NCBI GenBank assembly: GCA_900771085.1
Contig: CAAGMR010000033.1
Coordinates: forward strand, 1-12,407
Source of the DNA: Clostridia bacterium
GTDB taxonomy: Bacteria; Bacillota; Clostridia; Oscillospirales; Acutalibacteraceae
Reading direction: 5' to 3'
DNA: 12,407 bases
Made by a program: the position numbers and the translations under genes. The notes beneath the pieces were generated by a model, which was not told the DNA's origin, did no database searches, and was given only the letters and a program-made list of their open reading frames with translations. Below, one piece after another: positions 6,388 to 12,407 of the stretch; within the stretch, counting starts at the first letter, position 1; the number at the start of each line of letters is the position of its first letter.

Positions 6388-7023
6388 ATGAATAAAAATA
6401 ACATCATTATTCGTTTAGAAAAAGAAGAAGAATACCGTGAGGTAGAGAACCTCGTCAGAGAAAGTTTCTGGAATGTTTACCAGCCCGGCTGCCTTGAGCA
6501 TTTTGTTTTAAACCAGCTGAGACAGGATCCGGATTTTGTGCCGGAGCTTGACTTCGTAATGGAAGAGAATGGAAAGCTCATAGGTCAGAATGTATTTGTG
6601 AAAACAGCTATCAAAGCTGACGATGGACGGGAAGTCCCAATCATGACAATGGGTCCGATTTGCATTACACCGGAACTCAAAAGAAAGGGATACGGAAAAA
6701 TCCTGCTTGATTACTCTCTGGAAAAGGCAAAAGAACTTGGCTGCGGAGCAGTATGCTTTGAAGGTGACATTAACTTTTATGGAAAAAGTGGATTCACCGT
6801 TGCTTCCGAGTTCGGAATCAGATATCACGGTCTTCCTGAGGGAGCAGATGCTTCCTTCTTCCTTTGCAAGGAATTAATACCGGGTTACTTATCCGATGTT
6901 ACAGGCGAGTATGCTACACCGAAGGGCTACTTCGTTTGCGAAGAAAAGCCGGAGGAGTTTGAAGCATATGAAGCAACATTCCCATTCAAGGAGAAGCTGA
7001 AGCTTCCGGGACAATTATTCTAA
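6388..7023 (+). CDS. GNAT-family N-acetyltransferase, YhbS-like
   Basis: A 211-residue GNAT protein. Its N-terminal strand and helix are IIIRLEKEEEYREVENLVRE, the central strands include ENGKLIGQNVFVKTAI (60-75), and the acetyl-CoA loop is RKGYG (99-103) after MTMGPICITPEL. The later motif is FEGDINFYGKSGF (124-136). The arrangement MGP-x-C/A-V/I-x-P plus a long C-terminal part resembles the YhbS group (COG3153), whose substrates are mostly unknown. The C-terminal third (150-211) probably closes over the acceptor site. AGGAGG directly upstream supports the start. It appears to be its own unit: a terminator-like hairpin precedes its leader and an unusual stem-loop follows. Confidence 0.9.
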   Translation: MNKNNIIIRLEKEEEYREVENLVRESFWNVYQPGCLEHFVLNQLRQDPDFVPELDFVMEENGKLIGQNVFVKTAIKADDGREVPIMTMGPICITPELKRKGYGKILLDYSLEKAKELGCGAVCFEGDINFYGKSGFTVASEFGIRYHGLPEGADASFFLCKELIPGYLSDVTGEYATPKGYFVCEEKPEEFEAYEATFPFKEKLKLPGQLF

Positions 7024-7036
7024 ATGACAAAAACGG

Positions 7037-7065
7037 GCACACTGAGGACTTAGTCCTCGGTGTGC
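7037..7065 (+). other. 13-bp stem-loop between the GNAT and AlkD-like genes
   Basis: GCACACTGAGGAC (7037-7049) pairs with GTCCTCGGTGTGC (7053-7065) around TTA, with a single G-T pair. AAAAA precedes it, but TTGTGG rather than a T-run follows on the plus strand, so it is a poor plus-strand terminator. On the minus strand CCGTTTTTG follows, but no minus-strand gene reads through here. It ends 24 bases before the ATG at 7090, and may be a leader hairpin or an mRNA 3'-end stabiliser. Confidence 0.6.
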
Positions 7066-7089
7066 TTGTGGTGATTGGAGAATTACAAG

Positions 7090-7764
7090 ATGACAATCCT
7101 CGACAGACTTTATGAATTGGAAGATAAGGAATATGCTGCTTTTCAGGCAAAACTTACACCGGGTGTACCGCCGGAAAGCTTTATTGGCGTTCGCGTGCCA
7201 ATGGTGAGAAAGCTTGCAAAGGAACTCATAAAGGCAAACGAGTACGCAGATTTTCTTCAGCAGCTGCCACACAAGTTTTATGACGAAAATATGCTGCATG
7301 GTCTTCTCGTCTCTGAAATTAAAGACTATGATCGGTGTATTGCCGAAGTTGATAAATTCCTGCCTTATGTTGATAACTGGGCTGTTTGTGACATTATGTC
7401 ACCAAAGGTTTTCAAAAAGAACAAGGAAGCGCTTCTCACAAAAATCGTTGAGTGGTCAGGCTCAGAACACCTGTATACAAGCAGATTTGGCATTGAAATG
7501 CTGATGAGCCATTATCTGGATGATGACTTTAAACCGGAATATCTTGATATACCGGCATCGGTTCATTCAGAGGAGTACTACCTCAAGATGATGATAGCCT
7601 GGTTCTTTGCCACCGCTTTGGCAAAGCAGTGGGATGCTACCATTCCATACATTGAAAACAACAAGCTCGACACCTGGGTTCACAACAAGACCATCCAGAA
7701 GGCGAGAGAAAGCTATAGAATTACAGATGCACAGAAAGAGTATCTGAAGACTCTTAAAAGATAA
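7090..7764 (+). CDS. AlkD-like DNA alkylation repair glycosylase
   Basis: The best start is the ATG at 7090, with GGAG at 7077-7080 nine bases before it; a TTG at 7075 is in frame but overlaps that site. The 224-residue product is helical and looks like the HEAT-repeat DNA glycosylases of the AlkD family (COG4912), which remove positively charged alkylated bases such as N3- and N7-alkyl purines without flipping the base. Residues matching the Bacillus cereus AlkD active site can be placed: Trp97 and Asp101 in NWAVCD, Arg132 in SRFGIEML, and Trp171 in MIAWFFATALAK. The spacings (W-x3-D, and 39 residues from Arg to the second Trp) agree with that enzyme. The YitT-like gene starts 16 bases after the stop, so co-transcription is likely. 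Confidence 0.88.
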   Translation: MTILDRLYELEDKEYAAFQAKLTPGVPPESFIGVRVPMVRKLAKELIKANEYADFLQQLPHKFYDENMLHGLLVSEIKDYDRCIAEVDKFLPYVDNWAVCDIMSPKVFKKNKEALLTKIVEWSGSEHLYTSRFGIEMLMSHYLDDDFKPEYLDIPASVHSEEYYLKMMIAWFFATALAKQWDATIPYIENNKLDTWVHNKTIQKARESYRITDAQKEYLKTLKR

Positions 7765-7780
7765 AAAACATGGAGTAAAA

Positions 7781-8416
7781 ATGACCCGAATAAAGGAATA
7801 CATAACCTCGCTAAAACTGAATAATGTACTTCTCGTAATGCTCGGGAGCCTCATTCAGGCGATGGGAATAAGCAATATTCATGCGTATTCCGACATTACA
7901 GAGGGAGGAACCCTGGGCTTCACTTTGCTGGTATTCCACTTCACCGGAATATCACCGGCGATTTCAAGCCTTATAGTAAATGCGGCCTGCTATCTGCTCG
8001 GCTGGAAGGTGCTGGGCAAAGAATTTATCGGCTACTCCGCAATATCGATAGCCTTTTATTCTGCATGCTATGCTGTCTTTGAACAATTCGCACCTTTGTG
8101 GCCTTCGCTTATCGCTTCGCCACTTCTCTGTGCTATAATAGGAGCGGTCTTTATTGGTGTCGGAGCGGGCCTCAGCGTCCTCGGAGGAGGCGCGACGGCG
8201 GGCGACGATGCATTGGCTATGAGTCTCAGCAAAAAGCTAAACTGCAAGATTCAATACATTTACCTGACCACAGACATAGTTGTGCTCATTTTATCGCTAT
8301 CATATATTCCATTTGCAAAGATAGCCTACAGTTTGCTTACGGTTATTCTTTCCGGACAGATTATTGGATGGATGCAGCACTTAAAGAAACCCGAACCGGA
8401 AGAAAAGGTGAACTGA
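7781..8416 (+). CDS. YitT-family membrane protein lacking the C-terminal DUF2179 domain
   Basis: A 211-residue integral membrane protein with about five or six hydrophobic segments (roughly 13-31, 43-73, 82-101, 108-133, 158-175 and 177-197). It has the family motifs ITEGGTLGF (39-47) and the glycine-rich LSVLGGGATAGDDALA (131-146), which resembles the GGSTGGTD-type signature of YitT/DUF161 proteins. Typical YitT proteins are about 280 residues, with a soluble DUF2179 domain at the end. Here the protein stops at a charged tail (KKPEPEEKVN) and that domain is missing. Transport function is presumed, substrate unknown. GGAG at 7772-7775 supports the start. The stop codon directly abuts the ATG of the PAS gene, so translation is likely coupled. 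Confidence 0.82.
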   Translation: MTRIKEYITSLKLNNVLLVMLGSLIQAMGISNIHAYSDITEGGTLGFTLLVFHFTGISPAISSLIVNAACYLLGWKVLGKEFIGYSAISIAFYSACYAVFEQFAPLWPSLIASPLLCAIIGAVFIGVGAGLSVLGGGATAGDDALAMSLSKKLNCKIQYIYLTTDIVVLILSLSYIPFAKIAYSLLTVILSGQIIGWMQHLKKPEPEEKVN

Positions 8417-8809
8417 ATGGATATGAAACTTTCCCAGATGATGAAAAGTGTCCTCGAGCAGGACAGAGCCGCTGTCGTTTTGTGCGATCTTGAGCACACG
8501 GTTGTATACATGAACCCGTCTGCATGCAGACACTACGCCAAGTACGGCGGAGCAGCGATTGTTGGCAGAAGCCTCATGAACTGCCACAACGAAAAATCAC
8601 GCGAAATCATAGAGAAGGTTGTTGCCTGGTTCGAGGCGAGCAAAGACAACAACATGATTTATACTTTCCGCAACGAAAAGGAAAACAAAGACGTTTACAT
8701 GGTAGCCTTAAGGGATGACGAAGGAACCCTCATCGGCTACTATGAGAAACATGAATACAGAGATATAGAAACAGCATCTACCTACGACTTTTCTAAATCT
8801 TTAGTCTGA
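8417..8809 (+). CDS. Stand-alone PAS-domain protein
   Basis: A 130-residue protein made almost entirely of one PAS fold. It has an N-terminal helix, then AAVVLCDLEHTVVYMNPSACRHY (18-40), GRSLMNCHNEKSREIIEKV (50-68), and the closing strands NNMIYTFRNEKENKDVYMVALRDDEGTLIGYYEKHEYRD. The NCHNEKS segment resembles the NCHPPKS of PAS domains at the end of DUF438 proteins. There is no kinase, DNA-binding or cyclase domain, so it must act through a partner. It probably binds a small ligand or cofactor; which one is not visible. AAAGGTG (8404-8410) lies inside the end of the YitT-like gene. The EamA gene's GAGGTGAT overlaps the PAS stop codon, so the three genes form a tightly coupled unit. Confidence 0.8.
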   Translation: MDMKLSQMMKSVLEQDRAAVVLCDLEHTVVYMNPSACRHYAKYGGAAIVGRSLMNCHNEKSREIIEKVVAWFEASKDNNMIYTFRNEKENKDVYMVALRDDEGTLIGYYEKHEYRDIETASTYDFSKSLV

Positions 8810-8818
8810 GGTGATATT

Positions 8819-9229
8819 ATGTGGGCGATACTCGCCGGATTATCAGCAATATTTGCGGCACTTACTTCCATCCTTGCCAAAGTGGGAATAGAAGATGTAA
8901 ATTCCCACCTCGCAACAGCTATTAGAACAGTAGTGGTTGTTGCAATGGCTTGGGGCATGGTCTTCATGACCCATGCCCAGGGCGGCATTGCCGACATCAG
9001 CAGAAAGAGCTGGATTTTCCTGATCCTTTCAGGGCTTGCAACCGGTGCATCCTGGCTTTGTTACTTCAAGGCCCTTCAGATGGGCGATGCATCCAAGGTA
9101 GTCCCTATAGACAAGCTTAGTGTGGTTATCACACTCGTACTGGCTTTCGTATTCCTCCACGAGGAATTCACAGCCAAGTCAATCATCGGCTGTGTTCTTA
9201 TCGGAATCGGAACATTGCTAATGGTTTAA
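8819..9229 (+). CDS. Half-size EamA/DMT transporter
   Basis: A 136-residue membrane protein with one EamA repeat: MWAILAGLSAIFAALTSILAKVGIEDV (1-27), a second helix around 33-50, then LSGLATGASWLCYFKALQMGDASKVVPIDKLSVVITLVLAFVFL (70-113) with the conserved Lys/Asp pair, and a last helix at 120-136. Full DMT exporters have two such repeats in about 300 residues. Single-repeat forms of this length exist and work as dimers, so this is a natural short type and not a truncation. Substrate is unknown. Its ribosome binding site overlaps the stop of the PAS gene, linking it to the YitT-PAS pair. Confidence 0.88.
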   Translation: MWAILAGLSAIFAALTSILAKVGIEDVNSHLATAIRTVVVVAMAWGMVFMTHAQGGIADISRKSWIFLILSGLATGASWLCYFKALQMGDASKVVPIDKLSVVITLVLAFVFLHEEFTAKSIIGCVLIGIGTLLMV

Positions 9230-9262
9230 TTGCATACGCCTAGTGTTATTTTTGCAGTTTAG

Positions 9263-9271
9263 TGGTAAAAT
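9263..9271 (+). promoter_or_regulatory. Possible extended -10 promoter for the cysteine synthase gene
   Basis: TGG followed by TAAAAT (9263-9271) fits an extended -10 element, with one mismatch in the hexamer. No good -35 box is found at the usual distance. Transcription would start near 9278, about 12 bases before the hairpin at 9290-9319. Confidence 0.4.
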
Positions 9272-9289
9272 CTTAATATCAGAAAAAGC

Positions 9290-9319
9290 GGTCGCAGGGT
9301 TTCTGTAAACCTTGCGACC
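9290..9319 (+). other. 13-bp stem-loop upstream of the cysteine synthase gene
   Basis: GGTCGCAGGGTTT (9290-9302) pairs with AAACCTTGCGACC (9307-9319) around CTGT, with one G-T pair. AAAAAGC precedes it and AAATAATG follows, so there is no plus-strand T-run. On the minus strand GCTTTTTC follows, but no minus-strand gene needs it. It ends 24 bases before the ATG at 9344, the same distance as the 7037-7065 hairpin from its gene. It may be a leader hairpin, or a weak terminator of the EamA unit. Confidence 0.6.
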
Positions 9320-9343
9320 AAATAATGTAAACCGGAGTTTTTA

Positions 9344-10273
9344 ATGATTTACAACAATGTACTTGAAGCAGTCGGTCATACTCCTATGATCAGACTCAAC
9401 AAAATGGTTGATGAGGACAGCGCAGAAGTTCTTGTAAAATTCGAAGCGCTCAATGTTGGCGGTTCAATTAAGACCAGAACCGCACTTAATATGATTGAAG
9501 AGGCTGAAAATCAGGGCCTTATCAATAAAGATACAATTATCGTTGAGCCTACAAGCGGAAACCAGGGTATAGGTCTTTCTCTTGTTGGTGCCGTAAAGGG
9601 CTACAGAACAATTATCATCATGCCTGACTCAGTAAGTGAGGAACGCAGAAAACTTGTACGTCACTACGGTGCTGAAGTTAAACTCATCCACGATGCCGGC
9701 GACATTGGCGCATGCATAGATGAATGTCTTCAGACTGCACTTGAGATGGCAAGGAAAAACCCAAATGTATTTGTTCCTCAGCAGTTTGCAAACGTGAACA
9801 ATACAATGGCTCACAAGAAGCACACAGCTCTTGAGATGATGGAGCAGGTGGCAAAGCCGATTCACGGCTTCTGCTCAGGCATCGGTACAGGCGGTACCAT
9901 TTCAGGTATCGGAGAGGTACTCAAAGCTCAGTATCCTGATATTGAAATCTGGGCTGTTGAGCCGGAGAACGCCGCAATCCTTGCAGGCGGAACCATCGGA
10001 ACCCATCTTCAGATGGGTATCGGCGACGGTATCATTCCGGAGATTCTTAACCAGAATATCTACGATGACATTTACATTGTTACAGATGAAGAAGCTCTTA
10101 CCACAGCTAAGCGCCTTGCCAGAGAAGAAGGCCTTATGTGCGGTATTTCAAGTGGAACAAATGTTGCGGCTGCACTTAAGCTTGCCAAAAAGCTTGGCAA
10201 AGGAAAGACAGTTGTAACCGTACTTCCGGATACAGCAGAAAGATACTTCTCAACACCACTTTTCGGAGAATAA
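9344..10273 (+). CDS. cysK: PLP-dependent cysteine synthase (O-acetylserine sulfhydrylase) family
   Basis: This 309-residue protein has the fold-type II PLP signature of CysK: VGHTPMIRLN (10-19), the Schiff-base lysine Lys43 in GGSIKTRTA (39-47), the substrate loop PTSGNQG (69-75), the phosphate-binding GTGGT (181-185), GISSG (267-271) and PDTAERYF (295-302). It should make cysteine from O-acetylserine and sulfide in the cytoplasm. The lysine motif reads SIKTR instead of the classical SVKDR, and the loop reads SGNQG instead of SGNTG. I associate these variants with a clostridial subgroup of these enzymes, so a different acyl-serine or nucleophile is possible. No serine acetyltransferase gene lies nearby. 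CGGAG upstream supports the start. A GNAT gene follows after 12 bases. Confidence 0.87.
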   Translation: MIYNNVLEAVGHTPMIRLNKMVDEDSAEVLVKFEALNVGGSIKTRTALNMIEEAENQGLINKDTIIVEPTSGNQGIGLSLVGAVKGYRTIIIMPDSVSEERRKLVRHYGAEVKLIHDAGDIGACIDECLQTALEMARKNPNVFVPQQFANVNNTMAHKKHTALEMMEQVAKPIHGFCSGIGTGGTISGIGEVLKAQYPDIEIWAVEPENAAILAGGTIGTHLQMGIGDGIIPEILNQNIYDDIYIVTDEEALTTAKRLAREEGLMCGISSGTNVAAALKLAKKLGKGKTVVTVLPDTAERYFSTPLFGE

Positions 10274-10285
10274 GGAAAACACAGA

Positions 10286-10864
10286 ATGAACTACACCATT
10301 AGAGCCGCCACTTTGGCCGATGCCGAAGTTGTCCACGACATCTATGGCGCATATATCAGCAATCAGCACATTACCTGTACGGTAGTAAACCCAAGCGTTG
10401 AGGCGTACAGAGAAAAAATCGCAAATACTCTTCCAAAATATCCGTTCCTGGTTGCGGAAAGTGAAGATGGACATATCCTCGGATATGTCTGCGCTTCCAT
10501 GATGAGACCGAAGGACGCATACAAATGGAACGTCGAGTCAACAATAGTACTTGCTCCCGATGCTCCAAGACGTCACGGTATTGCTACTCATCTTTACAAC
10601 TGCCTGGTTGAACACCTTAAGAATCAGGGTTACAGATACATCTACGTGGTTGTTCTCGAGCACAATGTCCCAAGCTACGAACTTCACAAATCACTTGGTT
10701 TCACGGAATTGGCGCGTTTCCCGGAAGCAGGATTCAAACAGGGCGAATGGAAAACCATCATATGGATGCGTAAATGCATCAACGATTCAAAAGAACCACC
10801 GCTTGATCCGCCACTTCCTTTTGTGGAAGGCGAACCGGTGAAAATAATCATGGAGGACAAATAA
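10286..10864 (+). CDS. GNAT acetyltransferase, phosphinothricin/methionine sulfoximine type
   Basis: A 192-residue GNAT protein of the PAT/MnaT/YncA group. It has YTIRAATLADAEVVHDIYGAYI at the start, KYPFLVAESEDGHILGYVCAS (51-71), AYKWNVEST (78-86), the acetyl-CoA loop RRHGIATHLY (95-104), VVVLEHNVPSYELHKSLGF (121-139) and GFKQGEWKTIIWMRK at the end. Members acetylate the amino group of phosphinothricin, methionine sulfoximine or related amino acids. The true substrate here is unknown. A 30-residue proline- and acid-rich tail follows the GNAT core. It starts 12 bases after the cysteine synthase stop behind AAGGA (10272-10276), so it is in the same operon. This raises the idea of an O-acetyl/N-acetyl amino acid link, which is inference only. 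Confidence 0.88.
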   Translation: MNYTIRAATLADAEVVHDIYGAYISNQHITCTVVNPSVEAYREKIANTLPKYPFLVAESEDGHILGYVCASMMRPKDAYKWNVESTIVLAPDAPRRHGIATHLYNCLVEHLKNQGYRYIYVVVLEHNVPSYELHKSLGFTELARFPEAGFKQGEWKTIIWMRKCINDSKEPPLDPPLPFVEGEPVKIIMEDK

Positions 10865-10865
10865 A

Positions 10866-11627
10866 ATGGCTTGTAACAGTAATTCTGACGGCAAATTTAA
10901 TCACCGCAAAAATCACTTCGCAAGAATATATCAATTAGAAGAAGCAACAGCTAAAATCATCGAAATCGGAGAAGAGGCCGGCATAGCAGGCCTTAGCGCT
11001 AAGGCAGATGACGCCTGTGGCGCACTGCCGGTTGGTACCTTCGAAGAAGTAGTTGATTACTCTCAGGCTCACGCTTCACTCACTCGTCTTATGAATATCG
11101 CAAAGCAGCGCTTTGCATATGCCGTAACAGTCATTCTCTCTGAGAAGCCCGACTGTAAGGCTGCGATTATGCTTGTTGCCGATGAGTGGGGAAAGAACAT
11201 TAAGATCCCTGCTGACTATTCGGCTGAGCAGGTTTTCGGCTGGATAGCTGATAACATCCTGGACAGCATGCCTTGTGACAAGACAAAAGCAGTAATTGAA
11301 AACGGAGAGGCTTTTAAGTGGCTTCAATTGGAAGATACTTACAAGACTTTCTTCGATGCAGTAAAAGGCGACGTAGCCGTTTATCGCGAATTTGAGGAGA
11401 CTCTTTTAAACGCTGCACTTAGCGACAATGCTCTGAATTACAGCATTGATCACCCATCTGTCATGGGTATCTTCGAAGGCGACTATGGCTGTGAAGAACC
11501 AACAGGTGACAGTCCCGACGTTATTGTAAAAGCAACAGGCGGATACGATATCGTAATGCCGGACGAACTGGCAACAAACATGGGTCTCGATGTTGAGAGC
11601 CTTCTTACAATCGGAATTCTGAAATAA
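10866..11627 (+). CDS. Unrecognised 253-residue soluble protein
   Basis: I do not recognise this family. The start follows the GNAT stop by one base, with GGAGG at 10852-10856 inside the end of that gene. Codon use looks like that of its neighbours, so it is a real gene. There is no signal peptide or membrane helix. The protein is acidic and mostly helical by eye, with an N-terminal region rich in Asn, His and Lys (2-17), helices around 18-40, 60-95, 119-133 and 155-185, and six scattered Cys residues that form no CxxC pair. A stretch at 218-232 (DVIVKATGGYDIVMP) may be strands. It shares a probable transcript with the cysteine synthase-like and GNAT genes and ends at a strong terminator. Confidence 0.8.
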   Translation: MACNSNSDGKFNHRKNHFARIYQLEEATAKIIEIGEEAGIAGLSAKADDACGALPVGTFEEVVDYSQAHASLTRLMNIAKQRFAYAVTVILSEKPDCKAAIMLVADEWGKNIKIPADYSAEQVFGWIADNILDSMPCDKTKAVIENGEAFKWLQLEDTYKTFFDAVKGDVAVYREFEETLLNAALSDNALNYSIDHPSVMGIFEGDYGCEEPTGDSPDVIVKATGGYDIVMPDELATNMGLDVESLLTIGILK

Positions 11628-11633
11628 AAAAGA

Positions 11634-11667
11634 AAAACCCGAGCCATATGGCTCGGGTTTTATTTTT
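11634..11667. terminator. Perfect bidirectional terminator
   Basis: A perfect 28-base palindrome covers 11634-11661: AAAACCCGAGCCAT (11634-11647) and its exact complement (11648-11661). TATTTTT follows on the plus strand. On the minus strand the stem is followed by TTTTTCTTTTTT-like sequence. It closes the plus-strand run and, from the other side, the SGNH hydrolase gene, whose stop lies at 11666-11668. Confidence 0.93.
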
Positions 11668-12407
11668 ATCTTATAGCATTTCTTACGATTGGTGCGATTA
11701 CTCTGTAACCGGCATCGTTAGGATGAAGACCGTCATCGCAGTACTTAGGGTTCATCTGATTGTTCTTGAGCTTAAGCTTGCTGTGAACGTCGATATACTT
11801 GACACCCTTCTGCTTGCAGAGAGGTTTCAGGAGATTGTTTGTTTCAACGATTGTGTTTGCAAGGTAAGCTGCAGGGTAGAGAGGAGAAGCTTTTCTGCTG
11901 TCACCGTCCCAGCCCGGATAGATTGACTGAACATAAATCTTTGTGTTAGGAAGGCAGAACTGAAGAACGGTAATAATATCGTTGATGCTGTTTACAACCT
12001 GCTGTGGAGATTTATGTGAGCTTCTAAGGTCATTAATACCAATGTGAAGAACTATTTTTGATGGGTTAAGTGGAATAACAGCATAGATAATACGTCTGAG
12101 AAGGTCAGAAGTTGTGCTTGTTGAAACACCACGGTTAACAGCGTTAAGACCCGGATAGTATCTGTTTAAGTCACATGCATCGGTAATTGAGTCACCAACA
12201 AAAACAATTGATCCCTGAGGGACAGAAGATGTTTCCATGATAAAACCGAATGCTCTTGAAATGTAAAACATTTCGTCTACTGCTCGTTCGATGTCATACT
12301 GAGGATTAAACTGATTTGCAATGTCCTGCTCATCGAGTGCACTGGCCTTGATTGCGCCTGCGCTGGAAACAACGATAGACAATGTCATTACAAGGCTCAT
12401 GAGAAGA
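11666..12407 (-). CDS. Secreted SGNH/GDSL-type hydrolase, start outside the window
   Basis: The frame has an ATG at 12400, but it stays open to the window edge with hydrophobic codons (Leu-Leu) before it. The following MSLVMTLSIVVSSAGAIKASA looks like the core and cleavage region of a signal peptide, so the true start is probably further upstream. Counted from that ATG, the four SGNH blocks are present: GDSIT (69-73, Ser71), NRGVS (89-93, Gly91), GINDL (121-125, Asn123) and DGLHP (223-227, Asp223 and His226). The last two complete the triad with Ser71. Such enzymes are lipases, esterases or carbohydrate deacetylases. The substrate is unknown, but export suggests a polysaccharide or cell-wall target. 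No carbohydrate-binding module or dockerin is visible in this part. Confidence 0.88.
   Translation of the reverse strand, partial: LLMSLVMTLSIVVSSAGAIKASALDEQDIANQFNPQYDIERAVDEMFYISRAFGFIMETSSVPQGSIVFVGDSITDACDLNRYYPGLNAVNRGVSTSTTSDLLRRIIYAVIPLNPSKIVLHIGINDLRSSHKSPQQVVNSINDIITVLQFCLPNTKIYVQSIYPGWDGDSRKASPLYPAAYLANTIVETNNLLKPLCKQKGVKYIDVHSKLKLKNNQMNPKYCDDGLHPNDAGYRVIAPIVRNAIR

Noticed and set aside
7037..7065. Plus-strand intrinsic terminator
   Set aside because: The stem is strong but no T-run follows on the plus strand, so it was listed as a stem-loop of unknown role.
8953..8978. Inverted repeat GGGCATGG...CCATGCCC inside the EamA gene
   Set aside because: It lies within well-conserved coding sequence and is explained by codon choice. 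Nothing suggests a separate role.

Overview
The window looks like chromosomal DNA of an anaerobic, low-to-moderate GC Firmicute, most likely a gut or rumen member of the Clostridia (Lachnospiraceae-like). This is an inference. It rests on AGGAGG-type ribosome binding sites, short compact transcription units, a secreted CotH-domain protein, a YitT-type membrane protein, and an O-acetylserine sulfhydrylase-type enzyme of a form I associate with Clostridia. No rRNA, tRNA, IS element or CRISPR array was recognised.

Left part (1-1873): a fragment of a mobile-element module. It begins inside a large serine recombinase whose reading frame stops just after the recombinase domain, where a zinc ribbon often follows. 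Next come a TCTACG dyad and an Xre-type regulator with two membrane helices and a C-terminal zinc ribbon. A stretch of about 550 bases without a credible gene follows. Its second half is an unusual array of five 37-nt palindromic modules, spaced by linkers of 25, 25, 15 and 25 nt. The stems keep pairing through compensating base changes.

Middle (1874-4365): a small alpha/beta hydrolase on the plus strand and a large secreted CotH-family protein on the minus strand converge on a shared hairpin terminator.

Right part (4519-11627): a long run of plus-strand genes. The first cluster, behind a good sigma-A-like promoter, is a GNAT acetyltransferase, CsaA, a membrane-anchored small protein and a cupin, closed by a probable terminator. 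Then come a second GNAT enzyme, an AlkD-type DNA glycosylase, a tightly packed trio (YitT-like membrane protein, stand-alone PAS protein, half-size EamA transporter), a cysteine synthase-like enzyme, a third GNAT of the phosphinothricin/methionine sulfoximine acetyltransferase type, and an unrecognised 253-residue protein. Several units carry a stem-loop directly upstream of the ribosome binding site with no T-run after it. These are better read as leader hairpins than as terminators.

Right edge (11634-12407): a perfect bidirectional terminator separates this run from a secreted SGNH/GDSL hydrolase on the minus strand, whose beginning lies outside the window.

Most genes here are housekeeping or accessory metabolism and do not form one recognisable pathway. 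The strongest candidate for something undescribed is the palindrome array at 1545-1819. Next are the YitT/PAS/EamA trio and the leader hairpins, notably the overlapping pair at 6298-6346.
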